Assembly (NCBI RefSeq): GCF_000425845.1
Contig: NZ_AUEF01000001.1
Location: 310,001 to 374,000 of the forward strand
DNA length: 64,000 nt
Direction of reading: 5' to 3'
DNA from: Jeotgalicoccus psychrophilus DSM 19085
GTDB lineage: Bacteria; Bacillota; Bacilli; Staphylococcales; Salinicoccaceae
The first letter of the stretch is position 1. Each line of letters opens with the position of its first letter. Of this stretch, positions 45,075 to 54,084 are shown one piece after another. Below the pieces are notes generated by a model that did no database searches, was not told the origin of the DNA, and was given only the letters and a program-made list of their open reading frames with translations. Both the position numbers and the translations under genes were made by a program.

Positions 45075-47267
45075 TCATTTTGACATTTTATTCTTTATAT
45101 AATTAGTTTCATCATTAAAATAACTATTATATTCAATGTATATGCTAAATATTTTCAAAATAATTTCTTCAGCTAATTTTTTTTCTTCATTCGAGTTGAT
45201 TTGATTTAATTTATTAAAATACCAATTCTTAATATAACTATTAAATCTATTCTCCATATAAAAATCGATTAAATTCTCTTTCTCTAAGAATCTTTTGCGT
45301 TCCATTTCAACCATGTAAAATTTTTCGAAGAATTTATGAGTAACAGTATTAGTAACAGATCCTTCAACATACGCATAATAAGAATGAACATTTTTATCAA
45401 TTACTTTTAACATATTGCATTTTAGGAGCAATTCTTGAAAAAATAGAGTGTCCTGCCCTGCTGCCCCTTCAATCATTGATATTTTATTAGTAGTTATAAT
45501 ATCTTTTTTTACAATCAATGCCTGAATACTTTGCACTGATAGATTTGTGTCTAATAATAATTTTTTCATATTCTTAATATAAGGGTTTTCTCTGACTTTC
45601 ATAATCTTATTGTAATAACTAATATCATTTCTTTTCACATTATCTTCTCTAACAATATTACCTACCACTATATCAAGCTCTTCATCTGCTTTAAGTTCAT
45701 TTAAAAGAACTGTGTATCCGTCTTCAATCGCCTCATTATCTGGATCCAGAAAGCTAATATACTTACCTCTAGCCATTTCCATACCAACATTCCTAGGTCT
45801 AGAAGCACTACCTGATCCATTTTCAAATCTTTTATATACTATACCAGGGTAGTCATTACGTAAATCTTTTATAATACGAATTGTATCATTATCCGTACTA
45901 CCGTCATCAATGAATATTATTTCTATCTCTTCTAAACAAGTCAACTTTAATATACTATTAAAACACTTATATTTTAAATATCGGCCATTATTATGTATAG
46001 GAACAATCAGACTTAGTATTTGTTTATTATTTGATTCTAAATTTTTATTTTCAATATAAAAGGGAATTTTTATATTTTTTAAATTATCATTATAAAATAC
46101 AGAGTTATTCCCATACTCTACGGAACTATTACCTAAAAATATTATTGGTAATATCATAGTTTTTTCTAAATCATATTTAAACGTTTCAATATTGATGTCA
46201 ATCTTGTTTAATGTACTATCGACCTTCATATACATATCTTCATTAAACCCTGGCAAAGTATTCGAAAGTGAGTAAGGCTCGATGTATTGCTTGCTTAAAA
46301 ATATATTACTTAGATCATTTAATATATTTATAGATGTATTATTAAATAACACGGTATTTCTATTCTCATTTATAATATCCCATGCTTCTTTTTCAGGTAA
46401 TAATTCTATATTATACCCACTTTTGCTTACATTCATAATAACTGATGGTAAAAGATTATTTATATAATAATTATAATTTGTATATAGAACTTTAGAGTTC
46501 AGGGCATAAAATAATACATTTTTAACATCTTGCATACTGTAAGGATTGTTTGAGTGATAATAGATATATGTAATATTTTTAAAATTATTCCAGTTGTATT
46601 CCCTCTCTTTATATATATTAATTTTCTCATCGATAATTTCAGGTATAAAAGATTTATTATTAATTAAAATATCTATAGAAGAAAATTTACTGACTTTCTT
46701 TAGTAATTCTTTTAAATTTAATTTATAATGATAATCCTTTTCGTGAGCCATAGTAAGATCAAGAAGTATTTTTTCATTAATATCATTCGAATAGTTGATT
46801 AAAGAATTCAAATCAATAAATTCCTTAATACTTATAAAAGAAGATTTAGGCAACATTAATTTTTCTTGAATTGACTCAGATACATATAATTTAATATTAT
46901 TGTTTTTTATAATTTCTTCAAAATATGCATACCATTTTATATTTGAAATTATGTGAACGATAGGTATATTTCTTTTTATTGATTCTTCCATACAAATTTC
47001 ATATTCATTCTTGAATTTAATAATATCTGTATAGTCCTGCTCGTCATTCATAGGTTCCGAAAGTATAATTAATTCACAATTTTCTAAAGAGTTTTGACCT
47101 GATACTTTCTGTAAACTACATATTTCTTGTGCAAACAAAGTATTTGCTAGTGCATATATATTTGTATTAAGCGTTATATTCTTATTATTAAATAACGTAT
47201 CGAGCTCAGAAATTTTAGAAATCACATTAGAACTTCTATCAAAATTTGTAAGATAATTAATCGTCAT
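45075..47267 (-). CDS. Two-domain glycosyltransferase with C-terminal GT2 (copy 2)
   Basis: A protein of about 730 residues. The first 450 residues form a Rossmann-type domain of CgeB-like outline but low similarity, very rich in Asn, Ile and Lys. From about residue 455 a GT2 enzyme begins (SLIVPIHNNGRYLKYKC), with the nucleotide motif FIDDGSTDND, GSASRPRNVGMEMARGKY and the metal motif FLDPDNEAI, then EGAAGQDTLFFQELLLKC and a helical C-terminus. The GT2 part aligns over its length with the C-terminus of the protein at 51456. I prefer ATG 47267, with AGGTGA five bases upstream, which overlaps the preceding gene by 11 bases and implies coupling to the GW-module protein. It is last in its transcript. 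Confidence 0.83.
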   Translation of the reverse strand: MTINYLTNFDRSSNVISKISELDTLFNNKNITLNTNIYALANTLFAQEICSLQKVSGQNSLENCELIILSEPMNDEQDYTDIIKFKNEYEICMEESIKRNIPIVHIISNIKWYAYFEEIIKNNNIKLYVSESIQEKLMLPKSSFISIKEFIDLNSLINYSNDINEKILLDLTMAHEKDYHYKLNLKELLKKVSKFSSIDILINNKSFIPEIIDEKINIYKEREYNWNNFKNITYIYYHSNNPYSMQDVKNVLFYALNSKVLYTNYNYYINNLLPSVIMNVSKSGYNIELLPEKEAWDIINENRNTVLFNNTSINILNDLSNIFLSKQYIEPYSLSNTLPGFNEDMYMKVDSTLNKIDINIETFKYDLEKTMILPIIFLGNSSVEYGNNSVFYNDNLKNIKIPFYIENKNLESNNKQILSLIVPIHNNGRYLKYKCFNSILKLTCLEEIEIIFIDDGSTDNDTIRIIKDLRNDYPGIVYKRFENGSGSASRPRNVGMEMARGKYISFLDPDNEAIEDGYTVLLNELKADEELDIVVGNIVREDNVKRNDISYYNKIMKVRENPYIKNMKKLLLDTNLSVQSIQALIVKKDIITTNKISMIEGAAGQDTLFFQELLLKCNMLKVIDKNVHSYYAYVEGSVTNTVTHKFFEKFYMVEMERKRFLEKENLIDFYMENRFNSYIKNWYFNKLNQINSNEEKKLAEEIILKIFSIYIEYNSYFNDETNYIKNKMSK

Positions 47268-48138
47268 AACTATCACCTAAATATTTTTTAATATAGAGTT
47301 TTTCATTTTCATTTTCATAAGTTATACTCTCACTAATTTTACGCATTTTATTTTCTAGTATTTTGATTCGATTTTCATTAGATTTATTACTTTCAAAAAG
47401 TTGCGTAATAAAGTCAACTATTTCTAAAGTTTTTATATCATAATTATCACTCTGGGGATCATAAATTAAATCCTTAGTTTTTACCCAGTATTTTTTTTCA
47501 TCTATTTCAATTCTAATAATATTTGTGGCATTAATATATGAATTTATTTTGTATTCACGGCTTTTTTTAATTTCAGAGACTTTAGTATTAAAGGTACTAG
47601 TGGCAAATAAAGGAGTGCCCTTATGAAGATGAATTTCAGATTCTTCATCTTTTTCAATTAGCTTATTAATCATATCGTCTCTTACTGGAATTAAGTTTTT
47701 CCCATCTATTCTTGATATAAATAAGTGTTTTTTATCATTATAATAAAATAAATAATGTATTTTCACTAATTTATCTGAAAGTTGTAATATATCATTCGAA
47801 TAGTCCCTATCATTGAAACTATAATTCTTATTAATACTTTCTTTCAATTTCCCTTTTACTTTAGGGATTCTATATAATCTTATTAATGTAGTATTTGAAA
47901 TTTCCGTCCATCCTATATTCTCATTATCGACTTTAAGTTGTGCGATTTTCTTATCATTTTTAACAGTTTCATTTGAAATTTTAACTATTTTATTCTCTAA
48001 TAGATTATTCATTCCTATAATTTTATCTAATGATGAGTTATTGAATATAAATTTAGTGTTCTTATCAATAAAAATGTAAAAATTATTTATACTAGTTTCT
48101 TTTAAATTATTTTTAATCTGCAGTAATGAATCAATCAT
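47257..48138 (-). CDS. Cytoplasmic protein with GW/SH3-like modules
   Basis: A 293-residue protein with no signal peptide or membrane helix. I see three modules of about 80 residues, each ending in a [GY]-aromatic turn: AQLKVDNENIGWTEISN, then a weaker FISRIDGKNLIPVRDD, then IRIEIDEKKYWVKTKDLIYD. GW/SH3b modules normally bind wall polymers outside the cell, so their presence in an apparently cytoplasmic protein is odd. The C-terminus is a short coiled coil (NENRIKILENKMRKISESI). It overlaps the glycosyltransferase gene that follows, and the same GW-protein and glycosyltransferase pairing recurs at 51456-55089. I infer a scaffold or acceptor-binding subunit. Family unnamed. Confidence 0.65.
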   Translation of the reverse strand: MIDSLLQIKNNLKETSINNFYIFIDKNTKFIFNNSSLDKIIGMNNLLENKIVKISNETVKNDKKIAQLKVDNENIGWTEISNTTLIRLYRIPKVKGKLKESINKNYSFNDRDYSNDILQLSDKLVKIHYLFYYNDKKHLFISRIDGKNLIPVRDDMINKLIEKDEESEIHLHKGTPLFATSTFNTKVSEIKKSREYKINSYINATNIIRIEIDEKKYWVKTKDLIYDPQSDNYDIKTLEIVDFITQLFESNKSNENRIKILENKMRKISESITYENENEKLYIKKYLGDSYDD

Positions 48139-48145
48139 TCATATC

Positions 48146-48670
48146 TCATCCTTTAGGTGTGATTCTTATACTTTCAATTTCAAAATTACCATGTCCAATA
48201 ATTTTAAAAGTTAATCGACATTTATCGTCACCTGTAAAATCGATTATTTTATTATCATTTTCTATACGTGTTAATTTACTTTTAGTTTTTTCTTTATAAT
48301 GTATTATATAAGGTATCAATTTTAAATTGTCATTATTAACCACAATATTAAATTCATATTTATTAAACTCTTCTAAATCAATCAGAGAATGTAAGGGTTC
48401 ATTTTCAAAATTATTATTTAATGTTTTGTATGACAAATAAAGATTTTGTAAATCATTTTCTTCTACTATACCTACTAAGTTATTATTAACATTTTTTAAA
48501 GAAATTACATCTTTAGAAAAGTAAAATTGGTCTTTATTCAAAGAGTAATCTTTAGTTTTAAATTTTGCTAAATTAATTTTTTTTTCAAGATTATCCAGTT
48601 CGCCAATGATATCCTTCATATATATACTCTCAAATAAATTTTCATACTCTTTAATATTAATTCTAATCAC
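48146..48670 (-). CDS. Unrecognised 174-residue protein between two GW-module proteins
   Basis: A small soluble protein with a helical N-terminus (KDIIGELDNLEKKINLAKF) and a beta-rich C-terminal half ending CRLTFKIIGHGNFEIESIRI, a pattern seen in small carbohydrate-binding or accessory domains of glycosylation loci. No signal peptide. The start is a GTG at 48670 overlapping the end of the previous gene by eight bases; AAAGG sits directly before it, so the exact start is uncertain. Strong AT bias. I do not recognise the family; its place between GW-module genes suggests that it belongs to the same assembly. Confidence 0.65.
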   Translation of the reverse strand: MIRINIKEYENLFESIYMKDIIGELDNLEKKINLAKFKTKDYSLNKDQFYFSKDVISLKNVNNNLVGIVEENDLQNLYLSYKTLNNNFENEPLHSLIDLEEFNKYEFNIVVNNDNLKLIPYIIHYKEKTKSKLTRIENDNKIIDFTGDDKCRLTFKIIGHGNFEIESIRITPKG

Positions 48671-49469
48671 CCTTTGATTCTTTGTTTATAATTTTCAAAT
48701 AATATTGGTGTGATTTATTTAATTTATTTTTATATTGAAAAATTATACTTTGTAGTAAAGCCTCTGATGGATTATTCAGTTTAAATTTCGAATTAATTTG
48801 TTGAAGATCAGTTGAAAATATATCCACCCATCCAGTTTTATTCTCATATTTAAAGCGTACAACATTTTTTGATGGTATTACAAAATCGGTGCAAAATTCG
48901 ATAGAGTCTTTTTCAAGATAAGATAACTGCTTGCTTAAAGAACTATCTTTATAAATTATAGAATTCTTCCTTATACGGAAATTTGTAGTTTGTTTAATTA
49001 AATGATCTAATTCAGAGCTAAGAAAGAATCCTACTACTTCATCTTTAAAAACTATCATTTCGTAAAGACTATCATTGAATATAACAATTGAAGATGAGTA
49101 AGCTATTTTAGTACAAACTTCATCATATAAACTTTTATCTAAATTCAAATATTCATTTAATTCATTGTAAAATTTTAACGTAGAGTTTAGCTTTACCTGT
49201 TCTTTCTTTTTAGGAATAATAAAAACGCTATTTAATGGTTTGAAGTACCCTTCAATATTATTAAAATTAACTTTACAGTAATATTCACTGCCTATTAATA
49301 CAAATTTTTCTACTGTTACTACTTTATAATTAATATCATTTTTTTTCCCTACTATTAAGTTCTTTCTGATATCTCCATATATATTAAATTCTTCTTTTTC
49401 TATGACAATTAAACTACAATAAACATCAGATTCATTAAATAAGTTTCGTGATATATCATTGAATTCCAT
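48663..49469 (-). CDS. Cytoplasmic protein with three GW/SH3-like modules
   Basis: A 268-residue protein. Three modules can be traced by their turns: YCKVNFNNIEGYFKPLN near 90, MIVFKDEVVGFFLSSEL near 155 and RFKYENKTGWVDIFSTD near 225. The last is a classic GW pattern. No signal peptide. AAAGGA lies eight bases before the ATG. It heads a four-gene series (GW protein, small protein, GW protein, glycosyltransferase) parallel to the GW protein and glycosyltransferase pair at 51-55 kb, but far more AT-rich. I infer a polymer-binding or scaffolding role in the cytoplasm. Confidence 0.65.
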   Translation of the reverse strand: MEFNDISRNLFNESDVYCSLIVIEKEEFNIYGDIRKNLIVGKKNDINYKVVTVEKFVLIGSEYYCKVNFNNIEGYFKPLNSVFIIPKKKEQVKLNSTLKFYNELNEYLNLDKSLYDEVCTKIAYSSSIVIFNDSLYEMIVFKDEVVGFFLSSELDHLIKQTTNFRIRKNSIIYKDSSLSKQLSYLEKDSIEFCTDFVIPSKNVVRFKYENKTGWVDIFSTDLQQINSKFKLNNPSEALLQSIIFQYKNKLNKSHQYYLKIINKESKGD

Positions 49470-49578
49470 ATTTTCAGTCCTTTGTAAACTTGGAGTAATT
49501 ACAACTTTCTTTCTTTTTTTTCGGCATATTTAGAAAAAATATTATAATGAAGATATCTGATATATTATATAAAATATA

Positions 49579-51402
49579 TCAGATATCACTAATTTTAATA
49601 CGCCCAGCCTGTTGCCAAGATGACTTTTCGAAAACATGATTGTAATCTATTCTAATCATCAGTTCCTGGAATGGTTCAAGAGTCACTACATAACCTTCAT
49701 ACAAATCCACAACATCAATACTTTTATACGTTTTATTATCAAGTTTCATAATTTTAACATTAATGTATTTTCTGCCATTTTCTTTATTAAACGTACTCTT
49801 TAGATTCAATATTTTTGGTTCATGAGTATTGTTCTTCGCTTTAAACACATACTGATTCTGCGGACCTACAAGTTCAGATTCAGGTTTAATTATAAAACTG
49901 CCGTCTTCATTTTTTGTTAGAGCAAGCTGATTTAATTCATAAATCTTCAGACCATTAATATACTCATTGTTCAATCCGATTTTTTGATAATCTACATTAA
50001 TAGTTTTCTCATTTACCCCTATAAACAATAGTGACGGCCAATATTTATTAATTAAAGTTTTATATAATACTTTATCTTTACGCTCCTGAATCGACGGCGA
50101 CTGCAGGAGATCTATAATTCTCCGTGTATTTACAAAGATGAAGTCGAGCAGCTCAGGGTCTGTTTCCTGAGTTACGTTACTGTGCCAGTTCCCCATTCTG
50201 CTCTCCAGATGGAAAATTTCAAAGTAATGCCTGCCTTTCCCTACCCCTTCATTATGGAGGTTACGTTTATAGTATTCATTAACTAAAGCTTCGTAATTCG
50301 GCAGTTTAACCGCTTCTTTTGAGACGCCGTGTATAAATTCCGACATCTCTTCAAAAGTGTCCGGCTTATGGTTTTTCTTTAAAGGAAAGTCTGATTTCCC
50401 CATGCCGTATACTGTCGACTTAATATGAAGCGCCTTATTAAACTTTCTTTCATTGCGGAAGTAATCAATTAACGAGAATGAATGTGCCGTCTGCAATGTT
50501 TTCAGGGCATTTTTTCTTTCTTCCCCTTGTAAATTATAGTCTGCCAGATCCACCATTGTGTGATTTACATTTAAGTTGGTACCGATAGTTTTAGTTACAT
50601 ACATATCAATATCGTAAACCTCCTGTGCCCGCTCGCTGAGACGCGCAAGATTCGGGTGAAGGTATGTAATATATTCTACCTTTTCACTGAAAGAGTTGGT
50701 TAGTGCCATTGAGACCCGGGAATCATAGCCTCCTGTTAAAGTCAGTATGATTTCTTTCTGAGAATTTTTTAGCCACTTAATCATTTCAATAAAATATACT
50801 TCCAGTTCTTTAATAACTAAATCAATGCTTTTAGGAACAATCTCTTGATCCGGATAATATCTCTTAAATTTCCATGTACTTAGATTAAGTTTTAAACTGG
50901 GATTAAATTTAAATATACTTTCATATCTTGTAAAATCAAATGAGCCTTTCAGTTCATCTCTGAGTGGTTTCACTTCGATATTATTCTGTTTCATTACTTC
51001 TTCTATCAGAATATCATGTGATGAAATCACCTTGTGCTCTTCAGCATAATTAATTGGCAGCAGTGCGCTCGCATCTGTATATACTTCTGCACTGCCTTCT
51101 TTGTTAACAATCAGCACGTAGCGGCCGTTGATATAATCAAGCGCTCTGTCAATATCATCTGATACTGACAGGCTCTTAAGAATTTCTGTATCTGTTAAAT
51201 CGCCATTACGGATATCCAGCATATACCCGAATAAGATAAGCTGAGTGTTATTTTCCTCATACTTTATTACGTCCATATCCTGGCTGTGATATAAGGTGTA
51301 TTCTCCGATATTTATTCTAGAACTCTGTGTGATATTGTCCCCCTGCAAGGATTGATGCAGTAATACATATGAATACGATGTTTCGATATTATTTACTAAC
51401 AC
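49579..51402 (-). CDS. Asparagine-synthase-like protein without the glutaminase cysteine (copy 3), with C-terminal beta domain
   Basis: A 607-residue protein. The N-terminal domain (TQLILFGYMLDIRNG, DYINGRYVLIVNKEG, VYTDASALLPINY) again lacks a Cys2. The PP-loop TLTGGYDSRVSMAL is near residue 221; SRMGNWHSNVTQETDPELLD follows, and a beta-rich domain of about 130 residues ends KSSWQQAGRIKISDI, like the end of copy 2. The start is GTG with GGGGGG six bases upstream. Its base composition is closer to the chromosome than that of copies 1, 2 and 4, so it may belong to the older part of the locus. It follows the two-domain glycosyltransferase at 51456. Amide-bond formation on a uronic acid is inferred. 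Confidence 0.8.
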   Translation of the reverse strand: MLVNNIETSYSYVLLHQSLQGDNITQSSRINIGEYTLYHSQDMDVIKYEENNTQLILFGYMLDIRNGDLTDTEILKSLSVSDDIDRALDYINGRYVLIVNKEGSAEVYTDASALLPINYAEEHKVISSHDILIEEVMKQNNIEVKPLRDELKGSFDFTRYESIFKFNPSLKLNLSTWKFKRYYPDQEIVPKSIDLVIKELEVYFIEMIKWLKNSQKEIILTLTGGYDSRVSMALTNSFSEKVEYITYLHPNLARLSERAQEVYDIDMYVTKTIGTNLNVNHTMVDLADYNLQGEERKNALKTLQTAHSFSLIDYFRNERKFNKALHIKSTVYGMGKSDFPLKKNHKPDTFEEMSEFIHGVSKEAVKLPNYEALVNEYYKRNLHNEGVGKGRHYFEIFHLESRMGNWHSNVTQETDPELLDFIFVNTRRIIDLLQSPSIQERKDKVLYKTLINKYWPSLLFIGVNEKTINVDYQKIGLNNEYINGLKIYELNQLALTKNEDGSFIIKPESELVGPQNQYVFKAKNNTHEPKILNLKSTFNKENGRKYINVKIMKLDNKTYKSIDVVDLYEGYVVTLEPFQELMIRIDYNHVFEKSSWQQAGRIKISDI

Positions 51403-51455
51403 GGTGTTCCCCCCACAAAACGTTGTTTCTCTTAGAAGATGTTATCTGAGCAACA

Positions 51456-54074
51456 TTATTTTTTGTATTCTAAAATCTTCTCTTCGACAAGTGCATAGTC
51501 ATCACCGATATATTCTTTGTAAAGACTGAATATCTCATGCAGTTTCTCTGCAGCAATGCTCTGATTATTTTCTTCTACTCTTTCAAGTCTCGGCAAATAC
51601 CAGTTCATTAAGTAATATTCAAAACGATCTTCCAGATATTCGTTAATTAAATCATTTTCTCTCAGGAAGTTAATACGGTATTTTTCCAGCTTTAAGTACT
51701 TTTCAAAGAATGAGAGTCCGACTGTATTTGTAACAGAATCAGCAACAGCACCGTAATACATATGAATCACTTCATCGATTGCCTTCACTTTATTAGAATG
51801 AAGCAGCAGTTCCTGATAGTAAATCGTATCCTGTCCTATTGCACCTTCAACCATTTTTATATTATTATCATCAATAATATTTTTACGCACTATCATAGCC
51901 TGAATACTCTGGGCTTTTAGGAACGAACGTTTCAGGAAAGCTTTGGTATCATCAATCAGGTTGCTCTTGTAGTTATAATGCTGCACTGTTTTATAATAAT
52001 TGAATATACTCTTTTCATTCTGGTCTTCTTTAACCATATTACCGACTACCATATCGAGACTGGGATCCGCTTCAATCTCCTTGAGAAGTCTGCTGAAGCC
52101 GTCTCCTGTCGCTTCATTATCAGGATCAAGGAACGTTACAAGCTCTGTTGAAGCAAGCTCCACACCTTTATTACGCGGTGCTGATGCACTGCCCGATGCT
52201 TCATCGAATTCATAATACACAATATCCGGATTACGTCTGATTAAACGCTTCACTATATTGACTGTTTCTTCATCTGTTGAGCCGTCGTTTACGAAAATAA
52301 TTTCCATATCGTTATATACAGACTGGCGCTTCAGACTGCGTAGACATTTATTCTCAAGATACTTTCCATTATTATGAATTGGTATAACAACACTCAGTTT
52401 GTGCGGTCTGCTGCTCTTCACCGGCAGCTCCGTATGAAGGACGACTTCAGTATCATCTATATTCAGTCCTGATAATTCTTTTTCTTTGATTGTTTCAATT
52501 CTCGCATCTGGAAGAATATTTAAATCAAACATTGTCAGTCCAATATCTGAGAAATTATCTGTAAAGTTATATTTTTCCTTAGTCCTATCTTTCGTAACAA
52601 AGTCCACATCCGCATATTTGAATCCGCTGACCAGTTCTTCAATATAGTTCTCTTCATAGTAATATTTTTCATTATCAAAATAAGTAATGAAACGGTATGG
52701 AGATAATCCAATATCATCGAGTTCTTCTATATTAATAAAGTCAATATTTTTATATGACTGTGCTTTAACCATCTGATCGGCGTCTTTATCTTCTGATTTT
52801 AAAACTACAAGTACTTTGGCGCTATCAACATCAAGTTCGTGGCCAAGTATTTCATACATATATTTAATTCTGTGGTATGTCGTTTCATAATTCATTGTCT
52901 GACGTATACCTGCAGATGAAATTTCTCGAATTGCTCTGTCTGATGTATTAGTTAAAAACTGTGGTACGTCCGTCTTATAATTATATATAAATACATGAGG
53001 GAATTTACTGTTCACTCCAACTGAGAAATTAGACAGCAGAATATTACCAAATGCCTGCAGTTCATATACTCTGTTTGCAAACATCGTATTTGAATACTTA
53101 ACTGAGTTAACGTTAATCGCGTTTCTGTATATTTTATGAGTCTTCATAAGCAAGTCATGCGGCAATGGGTATGATAAGTATTCCATATATTTCGGCGGGA
53201 AATGATATCTCTTATTTTCCTGCTTCAAGTTACGGTCTATAATTGTTAAATCTTTTTGTGCTTTAACTACCCCATCAAATGCCATTGCTGATTCCTGGTT
53301 TCTGATTGGATATTTCACCATCCAGCTGCCCGCAAAAATAACGTCATATTTGTACTCTTTAAATTCAGGTGCATTAATCCCAATTGGATTGTGTTTATGC
53401 GGATTGATTCCAAACTCCAGTTTATACACCCTGTCATGACCGACTGCTTCGATATAACGCGGAATTATTTCTTCTGCTGATGTAAAGACATAATCACATT
53501 TTTTGGCAATCTCAATAAACTGATCATAGTTAACAGGGTCTTCTTTTGAGTAGAACAATGTCGGTATATTTCTATCCTGCAGTTCTTTAATCAGTTCATA
53601 CAGATGATGACGTTCTTCTGACTTGTCTTTCGATACATTCTGCCAGCTGCCGTCGATGCCTTTCCAGGTTGTTGCTACGATAACAAAGTCAAAATCAATA
53701 TCTATATTGTCTTTGTCGTAGTTAATGTAATGAAGGTTCACAACATCTTTATAAGCTTCATATAAAAACTCATCACAAATAATGCCGACATTTAAATCTA
53801 TTTTTTTGAACAATCTGGAACCGTTAGATTCTATTACATGTTCAGCCAATCTCTCGACTTCATCGATTAAACCTGGTTTGCCTTGCTCATTGAATAACTT
53901 GTAGTACTCTTCCAGAGACAAATCATGATACTGAGTTGATGTCGATACATCTTTATTAAAGAGATCCCCATATGTATCGACATCATGGAATTTAGCCAAC
54001 TGATATAACCCCAGCAAGTAGTTATCTGAAATACTTACATGAGGTAATACTGATTCATTATTATTAGTCGTCAA
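51456..54074 (-). CDS. Bifunctional glycosyltransferase: CgeB-like N-terminus plus GT2 C-terminus (copy 1)
   Basis: An 872-residue protein. Residues 60-400 resemble CgeB-type glycosyltransferases (NVGIICDEFLYEAYKDVV, CDYVFTSAEEIIPRYIE, KYDVIFAGSWMVKYPIRN, MFANRVYELQAFGNILL). Residues 565-870 are a GT2 enzyme (SVVIPIHNNGKYLENKCL, FVNDGSTDEET, GSASAPRNKGVELA, FLDPDNEATG, EGAIGQDTIYYQELLLHS). Two catalytic domains suggest addition of two sugars or polymerisation of a disaccharide. The start is TTG at 54074 with AGGTG seven bases upstream. The upstream gene encodes a three-module GW protein, ten bases away. No membrane segment. Confidence 0.87.
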   Translation of the reverse strand: MTTNNNESVLPHVSISDNYLLGLYQLAKFHDVDTYGDLFNKDVSTSTQYHDLSLEEYYKLFNEQGKPGLIDEVERLAEHVIESNGSRLFKKIDLNVGIICDEFLYEAYKDVVNLHYINYDKDNIDIDFDFVIVATTWKGIDGSWQNVSKDKSEERHHLYELIKELQDRNIPTLFYSKEDPVNYDQFIEIAKKCDYVFTSAEEIIPRYIEAVGHDRVYKLEFGINPHKHNPIGINAPEFKEYKYDVIFAGSWMVKYPIRNQESAMAFDGVVKAQKDLTIIDRNLKQENKRYHFPPKYMEYLSYPLPHDLLMKTHKIYRNAINVNSVKYSNTMFANRVYELQAFGNILLSNFSVGVNSKFPHVFIYNYKTDVPQFLTNTSDRAIREISSAGIRQTMNYETTYHRIKYMYEILGHELDVDSAKVLVVLKSEDKDADQMVKAQSYKNIDFINIEELDDIGLSPYRFITYFDNEKYYYEENYIEELVSGFKYADVDFVTKDRTKEKYNFTDNFSDIGLTMFDLNILPDARIETIKEKELSGLNIDDTEVVLHTELPVKSSRPHKLSVVIPIHNNGKYLENKCLRSLKRQSVYNDMEIIFVNDGSTDEETVNIVKRLIRRNPDIVYYEFDEASGSASAPRNKGVELASTELVTFLDPDNEATGDGFSRLLKEIEADPSLDMVVGNMVKEDQNEKSIFNYYKTVQHYNYKSNLIDDTKAFLKRSFLKAQSIQAMIVRKNIIDDNNIKMVEGAIGQDTIYYQELLLHSNKVKAIDEVIHMYYGAVADSVTNTVGLSFFEKYLKLEKYRINFLRENDLINEYLEDRFEYYLMNWYLPRLERVEENNQSIAAEKLHEIFSLYKEYIGDDYALVEEKILEYKK

Positions 54075-54084
54075 TACAATACAC

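Noticed and set aside
25635-51402. Annotating the PP-loop proteins as true asparagine synthetases
   Set aside because: None has the N-terminal cysteine, four copies in a polysaccharide locus are not needed for asparagine supply, and the DSR form of the PP-loop differs from the usual DSS.
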